From assembly GCA_028276205.1 (NCBI GenBank), contig JAPYWU010000110.1:1-5198 (forward strand): a stretch of 5,198 nucleotides of DNA. Reading direction: 5' to 3'. Numbering within the stretch: the stretch's first letter is position 1; each line of letters starts with the position of its first letter. Of the stretch, positions 1-5,198 are shown in pieces. The position numbers were made by a program, and so were the translations under genes. Below the pieces are notes generated by a model. It worked only from the letters and a program-made list of their open reading frames with translations. It had not been told where the DNA came from and did no database searches. Source of the stretch: Dictyoglomaceae bacterium. Lineage in GTDB: Bacteria; Dictyoglomota; Dictyoglomia; Dictyoglomales; Dictyoglomaceae.

Positions 1-855
1 TGGGGAACAAAAGAACATTATAAAAATTTATTTGATTTTTGTAATGCCAAGAGAATTAATTTTGATATCTCAAGTTATGAAAATACAAAAGAGCTTAGAG
101 ATTATCTAATTAATATTGGGAAAGATAAGAAATTATATGAGTTATCAGACTTTTTGGGTATAAGTAAGCCTAATCTATCAAAAATATTAAAGGGATGGAC
201 TTTTAAGATAAGATCAGAGACTATAAGAAGTATAATTGAAAGGATAAATTTAAAAGTTGATTATATAAATGATCCATATCCTATTGTAAATGAGTATGTA
301 AAGTTAAAGATAAATACAGAGTTTCTGCAAAACAAAGAGAAGTTAAAAGAGATTTCAAAGGAAGAAAGAAAAATTCTTTTTATAAGTACTTATATGAGTT
401 TAATTAAGAGGGATAGGTATAAAAGCAATATTAATTTAAAAGAACTTTTTCTCCTTTTTGTAAATGATATAGATCTTTTTATTCAAAAGGCTGAAAAAGA
501 TATGTTTATCATGTGGTTTACAAACAAAATTATTGGAAAATCTCATCCTCTTTTAGAAGGGAGAAAGGATCTTGCAGTTAAATTTTTCAGGGTATTGCCT
601 ATAAAGAAAAGGAACAAATTTATAGATTACTATTTAAATCTTGATGAGAAAGATAGAATCTTAATTGATGAATTTATAAGAAACTATGTGAGATATGATA
701 GAAAATGGGGTATTTCTTTTTCTAAGAGTATATTAAAAAATTTTATTCAAGAATTTAGATTAAAACCTCTTCCTACTATACTTTCTGTCTATTCCTTGGA
801 TAAGAAAACAGAAAGAAAACGATTAGTAAATATTCTTGATAAAATAGTGTTATAA
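1..855 (+). CDS. Helix-turn-helix (XRE/Cro-like) protein of unknown function, 5' end outside window
   Basis: The frame is open from the first base and contains no ATG, GTG or TTG before base 154, so the start lies upstream of the window. The TTG at 154 falls inside the helix-turn-helix and has no ribosome binding site before it. The visible part is 284 residues. Residues about 29-90 look like a Cro/C1-type DNA-binding domain: LYELSDFLGIS (45-55) would be the second helix and turn, and KPNLSKILKGW (56-66) the recognition helix. Residues 1-24 resemble the stretch after that helix (W, then about 17 residues, then an IN-hydrophobic pattern), which suggests a second HTH copy just before the window. 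Residues 92-284 are charged, mostly helical and not recognised. No membrane segment or signal peptide is visible. Its stop lies inside the promoter of the downstream SIS-nagA pair, so a role in controlling those genes is possible but unproven. DNA binding is likely; the target is unknown. Confidence 0.75.
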   Translation, partial: WGTKEHYKNLFDFCNAKRINFDISSYENTKELRDYLINIGKDKKLYELSDFLGISKPNLSKILKGWTFKIRSETIRSIIERINLKVDYINDPYPIVNEYVKLKINTEFLQNKEKLKEISKEERKILFISTYMSLIKRDRYKSNINLKELFLLFVNDIDLFIQKAEKDMFIMWFTNKIIGKSHPLLEGRKDLAVKFFRVLPIKKRNKFIDYYLNLDEKDRILIDEFIRNYVRYDRKWGISFSKSILKNFIQEFRLKPLPTILSVYSLDKKTERKRLVNILDKIVL

Positions 856-856
856 T
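848..856 (+). promoter_or_regulatory. Extended -10 promoter for the SIS-nagA pair
   Basis: TGTTATAAT is an exact extended -10 element (TGn plus TATAAT). It overlaps the stop codon of the upstream HTH gene (TAA, 853-855). No good -35 box is seen at 16-18 bases: the stretch around 827-833 is only AT-rich, and TTGATA at 836-841 is too close. Extended -10 promoters often do without a -35. Transcription would start near 862-864, giving a leader of about 25 bases before the ATG at 889. The call rests on sequence alone. Confidence 0.6.
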
Positions 857-863
857 AGAGTAT

Positions 864-880
864 CCTCTTTTATAAAGAGG
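864..880 (+). promoter_or_regulatory. Palindrome/hairpin at the predicted transcript start, covering the SIS ribosome binding site
   Basis: CCTCTTT (864-870), TAT (871-873) and AAAGAGG (874-880) form a perfect 7-bp inverted repeat with a 3-base centre. In RNA the stem could extend outward by U-G, A-U and U-G pairs (861-863 with 881-883). The right arm contains the GAGG Shine-Dalgarno (877-880), 8 bases before the ATG at 889. It sits right at the predicted +1 of the promoter at 848-856. It could therefore be a repressor operator in DNA or an RBS-hiding hairpin in RNA. No T-run follows, so it is not an intrinsic terminator. Confidence 0.5.
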
Positions 881-888
881 GTGATGAT

Positions 889-1611
889 ATGAAATATATA
901 GATACTTTATCCTTACTTCTTGAGGAAATTAAAAAGGAAAAAGAATATATTGAAAAATCAGCTATAAAAACAGCGGAATCTATAAAAAATGGTGGTATTA
1001 TACATATACTTGGTTTTGGGCATTATAATATTTTATCCTTAGAATTTTTCTTTAGACCAGGAGTTTTTGCATGTATTAATCCTATATGGGATTTTTCTAC
1101 TTCCTATATGGATGGGATACTGAAAGGTAATTTTTTAGAAAGGATTGAAGGATATGGGAGAGTGTTAATTAATAATCATAATTTGTCTTCTGAGGATATT
1201 CTGTATGTTATATCATATACTGGTAGAGATTTGATTGCTATTGATTCTGCATTAGAGGCAAAGAAAAAAGAAGTTTATACGATAGGTCTTATAAACAAGG
1301 AAAATTCCAATATTCCATCTAAACATTCTTCCAAGAAAAATTTAAGAGATATTTGTGATCTTGTAATTTTTATACCAGGACCTTCTGATGATCTTCTTCT
1401 TTCCTTAGAGAAAGATAAAAATTTTAGGACTTCACCCGTATCTACTATTATTTCCTCTATCATTTTACATGAGATCTTTTATGAAACTGCCTGTATCTTA
1501 GAGAGAATGGATATCATTCCTCCTTTATTTAGATTAGGTTCTGATAGTAAGGAGGATGATATTAATAGAAAGCTTATTAAAATCTATAAAGATAAAATAA
1601 AGGAGTTTTAA
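889..1611 (+). CDS. SIS-domain phosphosugar-binding protein (UPF0309-like sugar isomerase family)
   Basis: This 240-residue cytoplasmic protein is a single SIS (sugar isomerase) domain after an N-terminal helix (about 1-33). Family-like features are GFGHYN (42-47) followed by LEFFFRPG (51-58), the sugar-phosphate loop SYTGRD (109-114), the SKHSSKKNLRDICD stretch (144-157), SPVST (182-186), and a C-terminal DDIN..L...Y segment (223-233). These match my memory of the UPF0309 / SIS_2 type rather than AgaS or GlmS. In that family the first motif usually reads GHS and the loop SNSG; here they are GHY and SYTG, so the phosphate contacts may be altered. The ATG at 889 follows GAGG by 8 bases, and the RBS lies in a hairpin. 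The gene ends one base before nagA, so it almost certainly acts on an amino-sugar phosphate. It might isomerise or deaminate GlcN-6-phosphate, or bind it as a sensor, but the reaction is inference. Confidence 0.82.
   Translation: MKYIDTLSLLLEEIKKEKEYIEKSAIKTAESIKNGGIIHILGFGHYNILSLEFFFRPGVFACINPIWDFSTSYMDGILKGNFLERIEGYGRVLINNHNLSSEDILYVISYTGRDLIAIDSALEAKKKEVYTIGLINKENSNIPSKHSSKKNLRDICDLVIFIPGPSDDLLLSLEKDKNFRTSPVSTIISSIILHEIFYETACILERMDIIPPLFRLGSDSKEDDINRKLIKIYKDKIKEF
1600..1605 (+). promoter_or_regulatory. nagA ribosome binding site inside the SIS gene
   Basis: AAGGAG lies in the last sense codons of the SIS gene, 7 bases before the nagA ATG at 1613. The junction reads TAA-G-ATG, with one base between stop and start. 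This spacing favours translational coupling by re-initiation and fixes the nagA start. Confidence 0.8.
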
Positions 1612-1612
1612 G

Positions 1613-2764
1613 ATGAAAAAGAGAGTTTTTATTGGAAAGGTTATATTAAAAGATAAGATTTTGCAAAAAGGAATGGTTGAAATTGAAGAGGGTAAGATTT
1701 CTTATGTGGGAAGAAGAAAGAAAGTAGACAAAGATAGTGAAGTTTTTTATTTAGAAGATTTCTATATATCACCTGGATTTATTGATATTCATATTCATGG
1801 AGCATATGGAAGGGATTTTCTTAATTCTTCCTTTAAAGATATGGAAGAGATTTCTTATTTTCTTGCCTCAAAAGGAGTAACTTCCTGTCTTCCAACCCTT
1901 GCTACTTCTTCTCTTCCTGAAATGAAAAAGGCTATTTTTGAAATAGAAAATTATATCTCATCTAATGTAATAAAAGGAACTAAATTTATAGGAATTCATT
2001 TAGAGGGTCCCTTTTTAAATCCTAATTATAAGGGGGCTCAAAGAGAAGATGCTATTTTGAAACCAGATCTAAATATTCTTAATGAACTTCTTTCGCCCCA
2101 TGTTAGACTCATTACATTAGCCCCTGAATTAGAAGGAGCTTTAGAGCTTATTTCATATCTTTCAAAAAAGGGAGTAATAATATCAGCTGGGCATACATCT
2201 GCCCTTTCTCAAGATATGGAAAAGGCTATAAATTTAGGACTTTCTCATATCACTCATCTTTTTAATGGTATGAGACCACTCCATCACCGTGAACCTGGAA
2301 TTATTGGTGTTGCCTTAGTAGATGATAGATTGTCTGTGGAGATAATAGCTGATGGATATCATCTTTCAAACTATATTCTTAAATTAGTAACAAGGATAAA
2401 ACCAAGGGATAAAGTGATTTTAATAACTGATGCAATTATGGCGGCAGGACTTTCTGATGGAGAATATAGTTTGGCAGGACAAAAGGTTTTAGTAAAGGAT
2501 GGAAAGGCAACTCTTGAATCAGGTTCTTTGGCAGGTAGCACTCTAACTATGAATAGGGCAATTAAAAATATGGTGGAAAAGGAAATTGTGAGTTTAGTAG
2601 ATGCTATTTATATGGCTTCCCTTTCTCCCGCTAATGTAATAGGTATAGATGGAAGAAAGGGAAGCCTTGAAGCATCCAAGGATGCAGATCTTACTATATT
2701 GGACGAATCTTTTAATGTAAAACTTACTATGGTAGAAGGTCATATTATTTACAATGCTCTTTAG
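1613..2764 (+). CDS. nagA: N-acetylglucosamine-6-phosphate deacetylase
   Basis: NagA removes the acetyl group from GlcNAc-6-phosphate to give glucosamine-6-phosphate and acetate in the cytoplasm, the committed step of GlcNAc catabolism and recycling. The 383-residue length is normal for the family. It has the amidohydrolase layout: a small beta domain formed by both ends (about 1-55 and 345-383) around a TIM barrel. Visible motifs are HIHG (60-63) after barrel strand 1, HLEGPF with metal ligand E131, AGHTS with H194, THLFN with H215, DGYH with H250, and the catalytic aspartate D273 in ITDAI. These positions fall almost exactly where the E. coli enzyme has them. LAGSTLTM (306-313) and the C-terminal SLSPAN and KDADL motifs are also typical. 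No key residue is missing. The start is set by AAGGAG 7 bases upstream. The gene is coupled to the SIS gene and ends overlapping the stop of the opposing hexosaminidase gene. Confidence 0.97.
   Translation: MKKRVFIGKVILKDKILQKGMVEIEEGKISYVGRRKKVDKDSEVFYLEDFYISPGFIDIHIHGAYGRDFLNSSFKDMEEISYFLASKGVTSCLPTLATSSLPEMKKAIFEIENYISSNVIKGTKFIGIHLEGPFLNPNYKGAQREDAILKPDLNILNELLSPHVRLITLAPELEGALELISYLSKKGVIISAGHTSALSQDMEKAINLGLSHITHLFNGMRPLHHREPGIIGVALVDDRLSVEIIADGYHLSNYILKLVTRIKPRDKVILITDAIMAAGLSDGEYSLAGQKVLVKDGKATLESGSLAGSTLTMNRAIKNMVEKEIVSLVDAIYMASLSPANVIGIDGRKGSLEASKDADLTILDESFNVKLTMVEGHIIYNAL
2761..2764. other. Tail-to-tail stop-codon overlap (TTAG)
   Basis: The four bases hold the TAG stop of nagA on the + strand (2762-2764) and the TAA stop of the hexosaminidase gene on the - strand (2763-2761). 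No intrinsic terminator (stem followed by a T-run) is visible for either gene here, so both transcripts probably run some way into the opposing gene. Confidence 0.9.
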
Positions 2765-4467
2765 TATGTATTAAGATCTGCTCTACCTCCTGCCCCATAT
2801 ATTTTTATAATGACCTTTTCTAAGTTTGCCTTTTTCCTTTCGGAAAGCCAAAGATCTGCATATTTTTTCCCAAAGGCTATATATTCGGAAAAACTTAGAT
2901 TTCCATTAAGTCTATTAATGGCTATTTTTAACATATCCTTCATAAGGGAAAGATCTTCTGGTAAAGCTATAGACTCCATTTTATTTAATACATTGCTATA
3001 TATCTTAAGAAGTTCTTCCTTATTGGATAAAAGGGAAGATATGGCTAAATAGTAATCTGCCCAAAAATCCCCAGTATTTTTTAATTCTGGTTTAAATTCT
3101 GTATTATATCTATATAATGTATCTCCCAGAAATACATGTTTGATAGTCTCTGCGATAGAATTTTGTCCTAATAATTTTCTTATTTCTATCAATTCATCCT
3201 TCTCTTTAAATAGAGCCTTGTATTTTTCTTCCCAATTTTCTTTTCCTTCTGCAATCTCTATAGTGGCAAGTATTAAAGGATTTAAATATGAATACAGACA
3301 CTCTGCCCCATCATCGCCCCATGCTGTAAGAAGAAATCCTGGAAGGTTTTCTTTTTTTGCTTGTCTTAAGAAATTTGTAATATTAGTTAAAGCAATGTCA
3401 AAATTGGGATAAAATCTCCCCCAGTTAGAAACTCCGGGAGATGCTATCTCTTTTTCCTTTCTTTTGCCAAACATATTTATCTTTTTTTCAAAGTGATCTT
3501 CAGAAAGATGGGTATAATCCCAATTAGCTATAACTGTTTCATCCCATATAGGACTTTCCAATACTACCTTCCATCTTTCCTTTTCTTCCTCTCTTAAATA
3601 CATACCTGTGAGCATATCTCCCCAAACCATTGGTATCTTGCCACTTTCCTTTACTTGATAAATTAGATTTTTATGATGCATCTCAAAAAGTTCAGGTCCT
3701 TGAAATATACCTGTTTTATCAAGACTTCTTCCTCTTCCAAGAGCCCATGTTTCATCCCCACCAATGTGGATGTATTGGGAAGGGAAGAATTCAATAACTT
3801 CAGAAAGTAGCTTATAAGTGAAGTTTCTGGCTTCTTCATTTGAAACATCTAAACATCCTTCTTCAGGTCTATGCCATTCACTGTATTTCATAAATTCAGG
3901 TAAGGTAAGGATATTTTCCATATGTCCACAAAGCTCTAAGGATGGAAAAACTTCTATCCCCAAATTCTTTCCATAGTCTATTATTTCTCTTAATTCTTCT
4001 TCCGTTAGTCTTCCCCTTAGAGCACCTATTTGAGGAAAGCTCTTCCAAGGGAAAAGGTCTTCAAAATATATGGCAAAAAAGTTGTATTTCAATAAATATA
4101 ATAGTCTTAAAATTCTTTTGAATTCTTTAAGTAAAGGTACGCCACCCCTTGCTATATCCAGATGATAACCTCTGAATTTAAATTTAAAATCTTCTTCCAC
4201 ATATATTTCTGGTAATTGATTTTTCTTTTGCATTATTAACTGGATCAAAGTAGCAAAGCATATATTTGTATCTCCCCATATTTCCACTTCTTTATCTTTT
4301 ATGTTAATGCCTGTACCGCTTTTTTCTACCTTTTTAATCTTCCAACTTCCTTTTGGTATTTGGAACTCCTTAGAGAGAAATTCAGGAAAATTTTCAAATC
4401 CATCAAACTCAAACCATTTTTCTTTAAAATCTAATTTTTTTGGATCTGGCACTATATGAATATTCAT
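2761..4467 (-). CDS. Family 20 glycoside hydrolase, probable cytoplasmic beta-N-acetylhexosaminidase
   Basis: GH20 enzymes remove terminal beta-linked GlcNAc or GalNAc by substrate-assisted catalysis. Numbered from the ATG at 4467 (568 residues), the N-terminal alpha/beta domain spans about 1-90. The TIM barrel opens with FRGYHLDIARGG (98-109; substrate arginine R99 expected). It carries the hallmark HIGGDE (234-239) with the catalytic pair D238-E239, then VWGDM (281-285), NW (315-316) and TAWGDDGAE (381-389), which supplies aglycone and sugar contacts. Residues about 395-568 form a helical C-terminal domain, as in GcnA-type GH20 enzymes; that subgroup is my tentative placement. There is no signal peptide or membrane segment, so it should act inside the cell on imported oligosaccharides. 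A GTG at 4479 would add four residues but has no spaced RBS; the ATG has GGAG six bases upstream. The gene starts one base after the preceding gene stops and faces nagA, which handles the phosphorylated product. Confidence 0.93.
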   Translation of the reverse strand: MNIHIVPDPKKLDFKEKWFEFDGFENFPEFLSKEFQIPKGSWKIKKVEKSGTGINIKDKEVEIWGDTNICFATLIQLIMQKKNQLPEIYVEEDFKFKFRGYHLDIARGGVPLLKEFKRILRLLYLLKYNFFAIYFEDLFPWKSFPQIGALRGRLTEEELREIIDYGKNLGIEVFPSLELCGHMENILTLPEFMKYSEWHRPEEGCLDVSNEEARNFTYKLLSEVIEFFPSQYIHIGGDETWALGRGRSLDKTGIFQGPELFEMHHKNLIYQVKESGKIPMVWGDMLTGMYLREEEKERWKVVLESPIWDETVIANWDYTHLSEDHFEKKINMFGKRKEKEIASPGVSNWGRFYPNFDIALTNITNFLRQAKKENLPGFLLTAWGDDGAECLYSYLNPLILATIEIAEGKENWEEKYKALFKEKDELIEIRKLLGQNSIAETIKHVFLGDTLYRYNTEFKPELKNTGDFWADYYLAISSLLSNKEELLKIYSNVLNKMESIALPEDLSLMKDMLKIAINRLNGNLSFSEYIAFGKKYADLWLSERKKANLEKVIIKIYGAGGRADLNTY

Positions 4468-4468
4468 A

Positions 4469-4885
4469 TTAAACTCCACCTCGATATTTTTTATATTCTT
4501 TTACTTTTTCAATCAAATTATTGGCAAATTCCATATATGGTTTTGTATCTTTTTGATTTACAGATATACCTATCTGTAAGTTTTTTCCATGGACAATTAA
4601 AAAAGTAGGTCTCCATAGTAAGTAAATTAGTAAAGATATAAAAGAAAGGAAATAGAGTCTTCCTGCTAAAAAGGCAAGAAAGAGAAAAGAAAATATTTTG
4701 TCTCCTTTTTGAGTGATCTCAATACCTTCTATTTCAGATAATAATAGATAGGTATATCTTTCTTCAAAAAATACCTTTCTTTTTTCTATAAGGAGATCAT
4801 CCTTTATCTCTAAGGTGCTCTCTCCTATAAGAAGATCCGAAGGAAGAGAGAGCCATATAGTAGCAGGTCTCCCTTTAATCTCCAT
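4469..4885 (-). CDS. Small membrane protein with PH-like soluble parts, function unknown
   Basis: This 138-residue protein is not a family I recognise with certainty. Residues about 10-58 are beta-rich (LEIKDDLLIEKRK, then LLLSEIEGIEI) and resemble the first strands of a bacterial PH-like domain. Residues 64-91 are strongly hydrophobic, interrupted only by G75-R76, consistent with a short membrane hairpin of two segments. After it come a strand pair (94-109) and a charged amphipathic helix (about 113-134), the usual end of a PH fold. A PH-like domain with an inserted membrane hairpin would place both soluble parts on the same side, probably the cytoplasm. There is no signal peptide. The ATG at 4885 follows GGGAG with 7 bases between. 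The gene lies 27 bases after the GH3 gene and one base before the GH20 gene, so it is co-transcribed with two glycosidases. A link to sugar uptake or membrane placement is a guess. Confidence 0.7.
   Translation of the reverse strand: MEIKGRPATIWLSLPSDLLIGESTLEIKDDLLIEKRKVFFEERYTYLLLSEIEGIEITQKGDKIFSFLFLAFLAGRLYFLSFISLLIYLLWRPTFLIVHGKNLQIGISVNQKDTKPYMEFANNLIEKVKEYKKYRGGV
4474..4482 (-). promoter_or_regulatory. Ribosome binding site deciding the hexosaminidase start
   Basis: GAGGTGGAG on the - strand lies within the last codons (R-G-G-V) of the upstream membrane-protein gene. Its GGAG is six bases from the ATG at 4467. The alternative GTG at 4479 lies inside this site and cannot be served by it. 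The junction TAA-T-ATG mirrors the TAA-G-ATG junction of the SIS-nagA pair. Confidence 0.78.
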
Positions 4886-4912
4886 ATTTTATCTCCCTTT
4901 ATTTTAATTAAT

Positions 4913-5198
4913 TTAGGAATTAAGTTCTTTTAGTAAATCATTTAACATTTCTTCGGTAAATTTACCCCCACCGAAATGTATTAATCCTCTCAATGGTGTA
5001 TATTTCATCATCTCTGCAAAGTTCATTATACCCTCTTCAGTTGAGAATTGGGGGAATAGACTTGCAAATTGTTTAAGTACATTTTGGAATTTTACGCTTG
5101 CTGAAGGATCATCTAAGATATCACCAATAGTAGAATTAATATGATACTTCCTCTTTATCTGCTTTGTAGATCTCACAAATATGGTATCTTTAAGCACT
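4913..5198 (-). CDS. C-terminal end of a probable family 3 glycoside hydrolase (beta-glucosidase-like), 5' part outside window
   Basis: The frame is open to the window edge, so only the last 95 or so codons are present. The GTG at 5197 is more likely an internal valine than a start. Counting that codon as residue 1, FVRSTKQIKRKYHINSTIGD (7-26) followed by ILDDP resembles the region after the fibronectin-III-like domain of multi-domain GH3 enzymes. The ending MMKYTPLRGLIHFGGGKFT (63-81) and EEMLNDLLKELN resembles their C-terminal tail (MPLRAL..F.GG.L, then a short helix). The catalytic domains are not visible, so substrate cannot be read; beta-glucosidase, beta-xylosidase and exo-acting N-acetylglucosaminidase activities all occur in GH3. 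The FnIII-type tail argues against a single-domain NagZ. It is the first visible gene of the - strand operon, and 27 bases separate its stop from the next start. The assignment rests on remembered family patterns. Confidence 0.6.
   Translation of the reverse strand, partial: VLKDTIFVRSTKQIKRKYHINSTIGDILDDPSASVKFQNVLKQFASLFPQFSTEEGIMNFAEMMKYTPLRGLIHFGGGKFTEEMLNDLLKELNS

Noticed and set aside
154..156. TTG as the start of the HTH gene
   Set aside because: It lies inside the helix-turn-helix, has no Shine-Dalgarno before it, and the frame is open with good domain sequence back to base 1.
836..841. TTGATA as the -35 box for the promoter at 848-856
   Set aside because: Only 9 bases separate it from TATAAT, far below the 16-18 needed; the extended -10 is the better explanation.
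864..880. Hairpin as an intrinsic terminator of the HTH gene
   Set aside because: It is followed by GTGATGATATG rather than a T-run and overlaps the next gene's ribosome binding site.
1275..1463. Short - strand open frame inside the SIS gene
   Set aside because: It lies fully antisense to a coding gene with clear family motifs, and its translation shows no domain features.
2734..2819. Inverted repeat AAGGTCAT / ATGACCTT spanning the convergent gene ends as a bidirectional terminator
   Set aside because: The arms are 8 bases (about 10 with a wobble pair) and separated by 66 bases, both lie in coding sequence, and such a match is plausible by chance in this composition.
2810..3412. Open frames on the + strand opposite the hexosaminidase gene (2810-3052 and 3140-3412)
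   Set aside because: They are antisense to well-conserved GH20 sequence, have no recognisable protein features, and are typical reading-frame shadows.
5195..5197. GTG as the start of a small 94-residue gene
   Set aside because: The coding frame runs off the window and the protein resembles a C-terminal tail, so this is probably an internal valine.

Overview
The window comes from an AT-rich bacterial genome. The proteins are rich in Lys, Glu and Ile, arginine is mostly AGA/AGG, and isoleucine is often ATA. Together with tightly packed sugar-hydrolase operons this suggests an anaerobic, probably thermophilic saccharolytic bacterium. Dictyoglomus is my best guess from overall feel, but no rRNA or marker gene is present, so this is only inference.

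Layout: two gene blocks face each other. On the + strand are the 3' part of a helix-turn-helix protein (1-855, cut by the window start), a SIS-domain phosphosugar-binding protein (889-1611) and N-acetylglucosamine-6-phosphate deacetylase, nagA (1613-2764). On the - strand, in transcription order, are the C-terminal end of a probable family 3 glycoside hydrolase (5198-4913, cut by the window end), a small membrane protein with a PH-like look (4885-4469) and a cytoplasmic family 20 beta-N-acetylhexosaminidase (4467-2761). The two blocks overlap tail to tail by four bases (TTAG, 2761-2764). No intergenic stretch exceeds 35 bases, so there is no long gene-free region and no room for RNA genes or mobile elements. 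None were seen.

Function: the genes fit an intracellular route for beta-linked GlcNAc-containing oligosaccharides such as chitooligosaccharides, glycans or cell-wall fragments. The GH20 enzyme and possibly the GH3 enzyme would release sugars. After phosphorylation by a kinase not seen here, NagA would deacetylate GlcNAc-6-phosphate. The SIS protein would bind or convert the phosphosugar, but its exact reaction is unknown.

Regulation: an extended -10 promoter (TGTTATAAT, 848-856) overlaps the stop codon of the HTH gene. It is followed at the expected transcription start by a perfect 7+3+7 palindrome (864-880), whose right arm contains the ribosome binding site of the SIS gene. This is the most interesting non-coding signal in the window. 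I found no clear sign of a wholly new system. The least explained items are the HTH protein, the small membrane protein and the divergent SIS protein.
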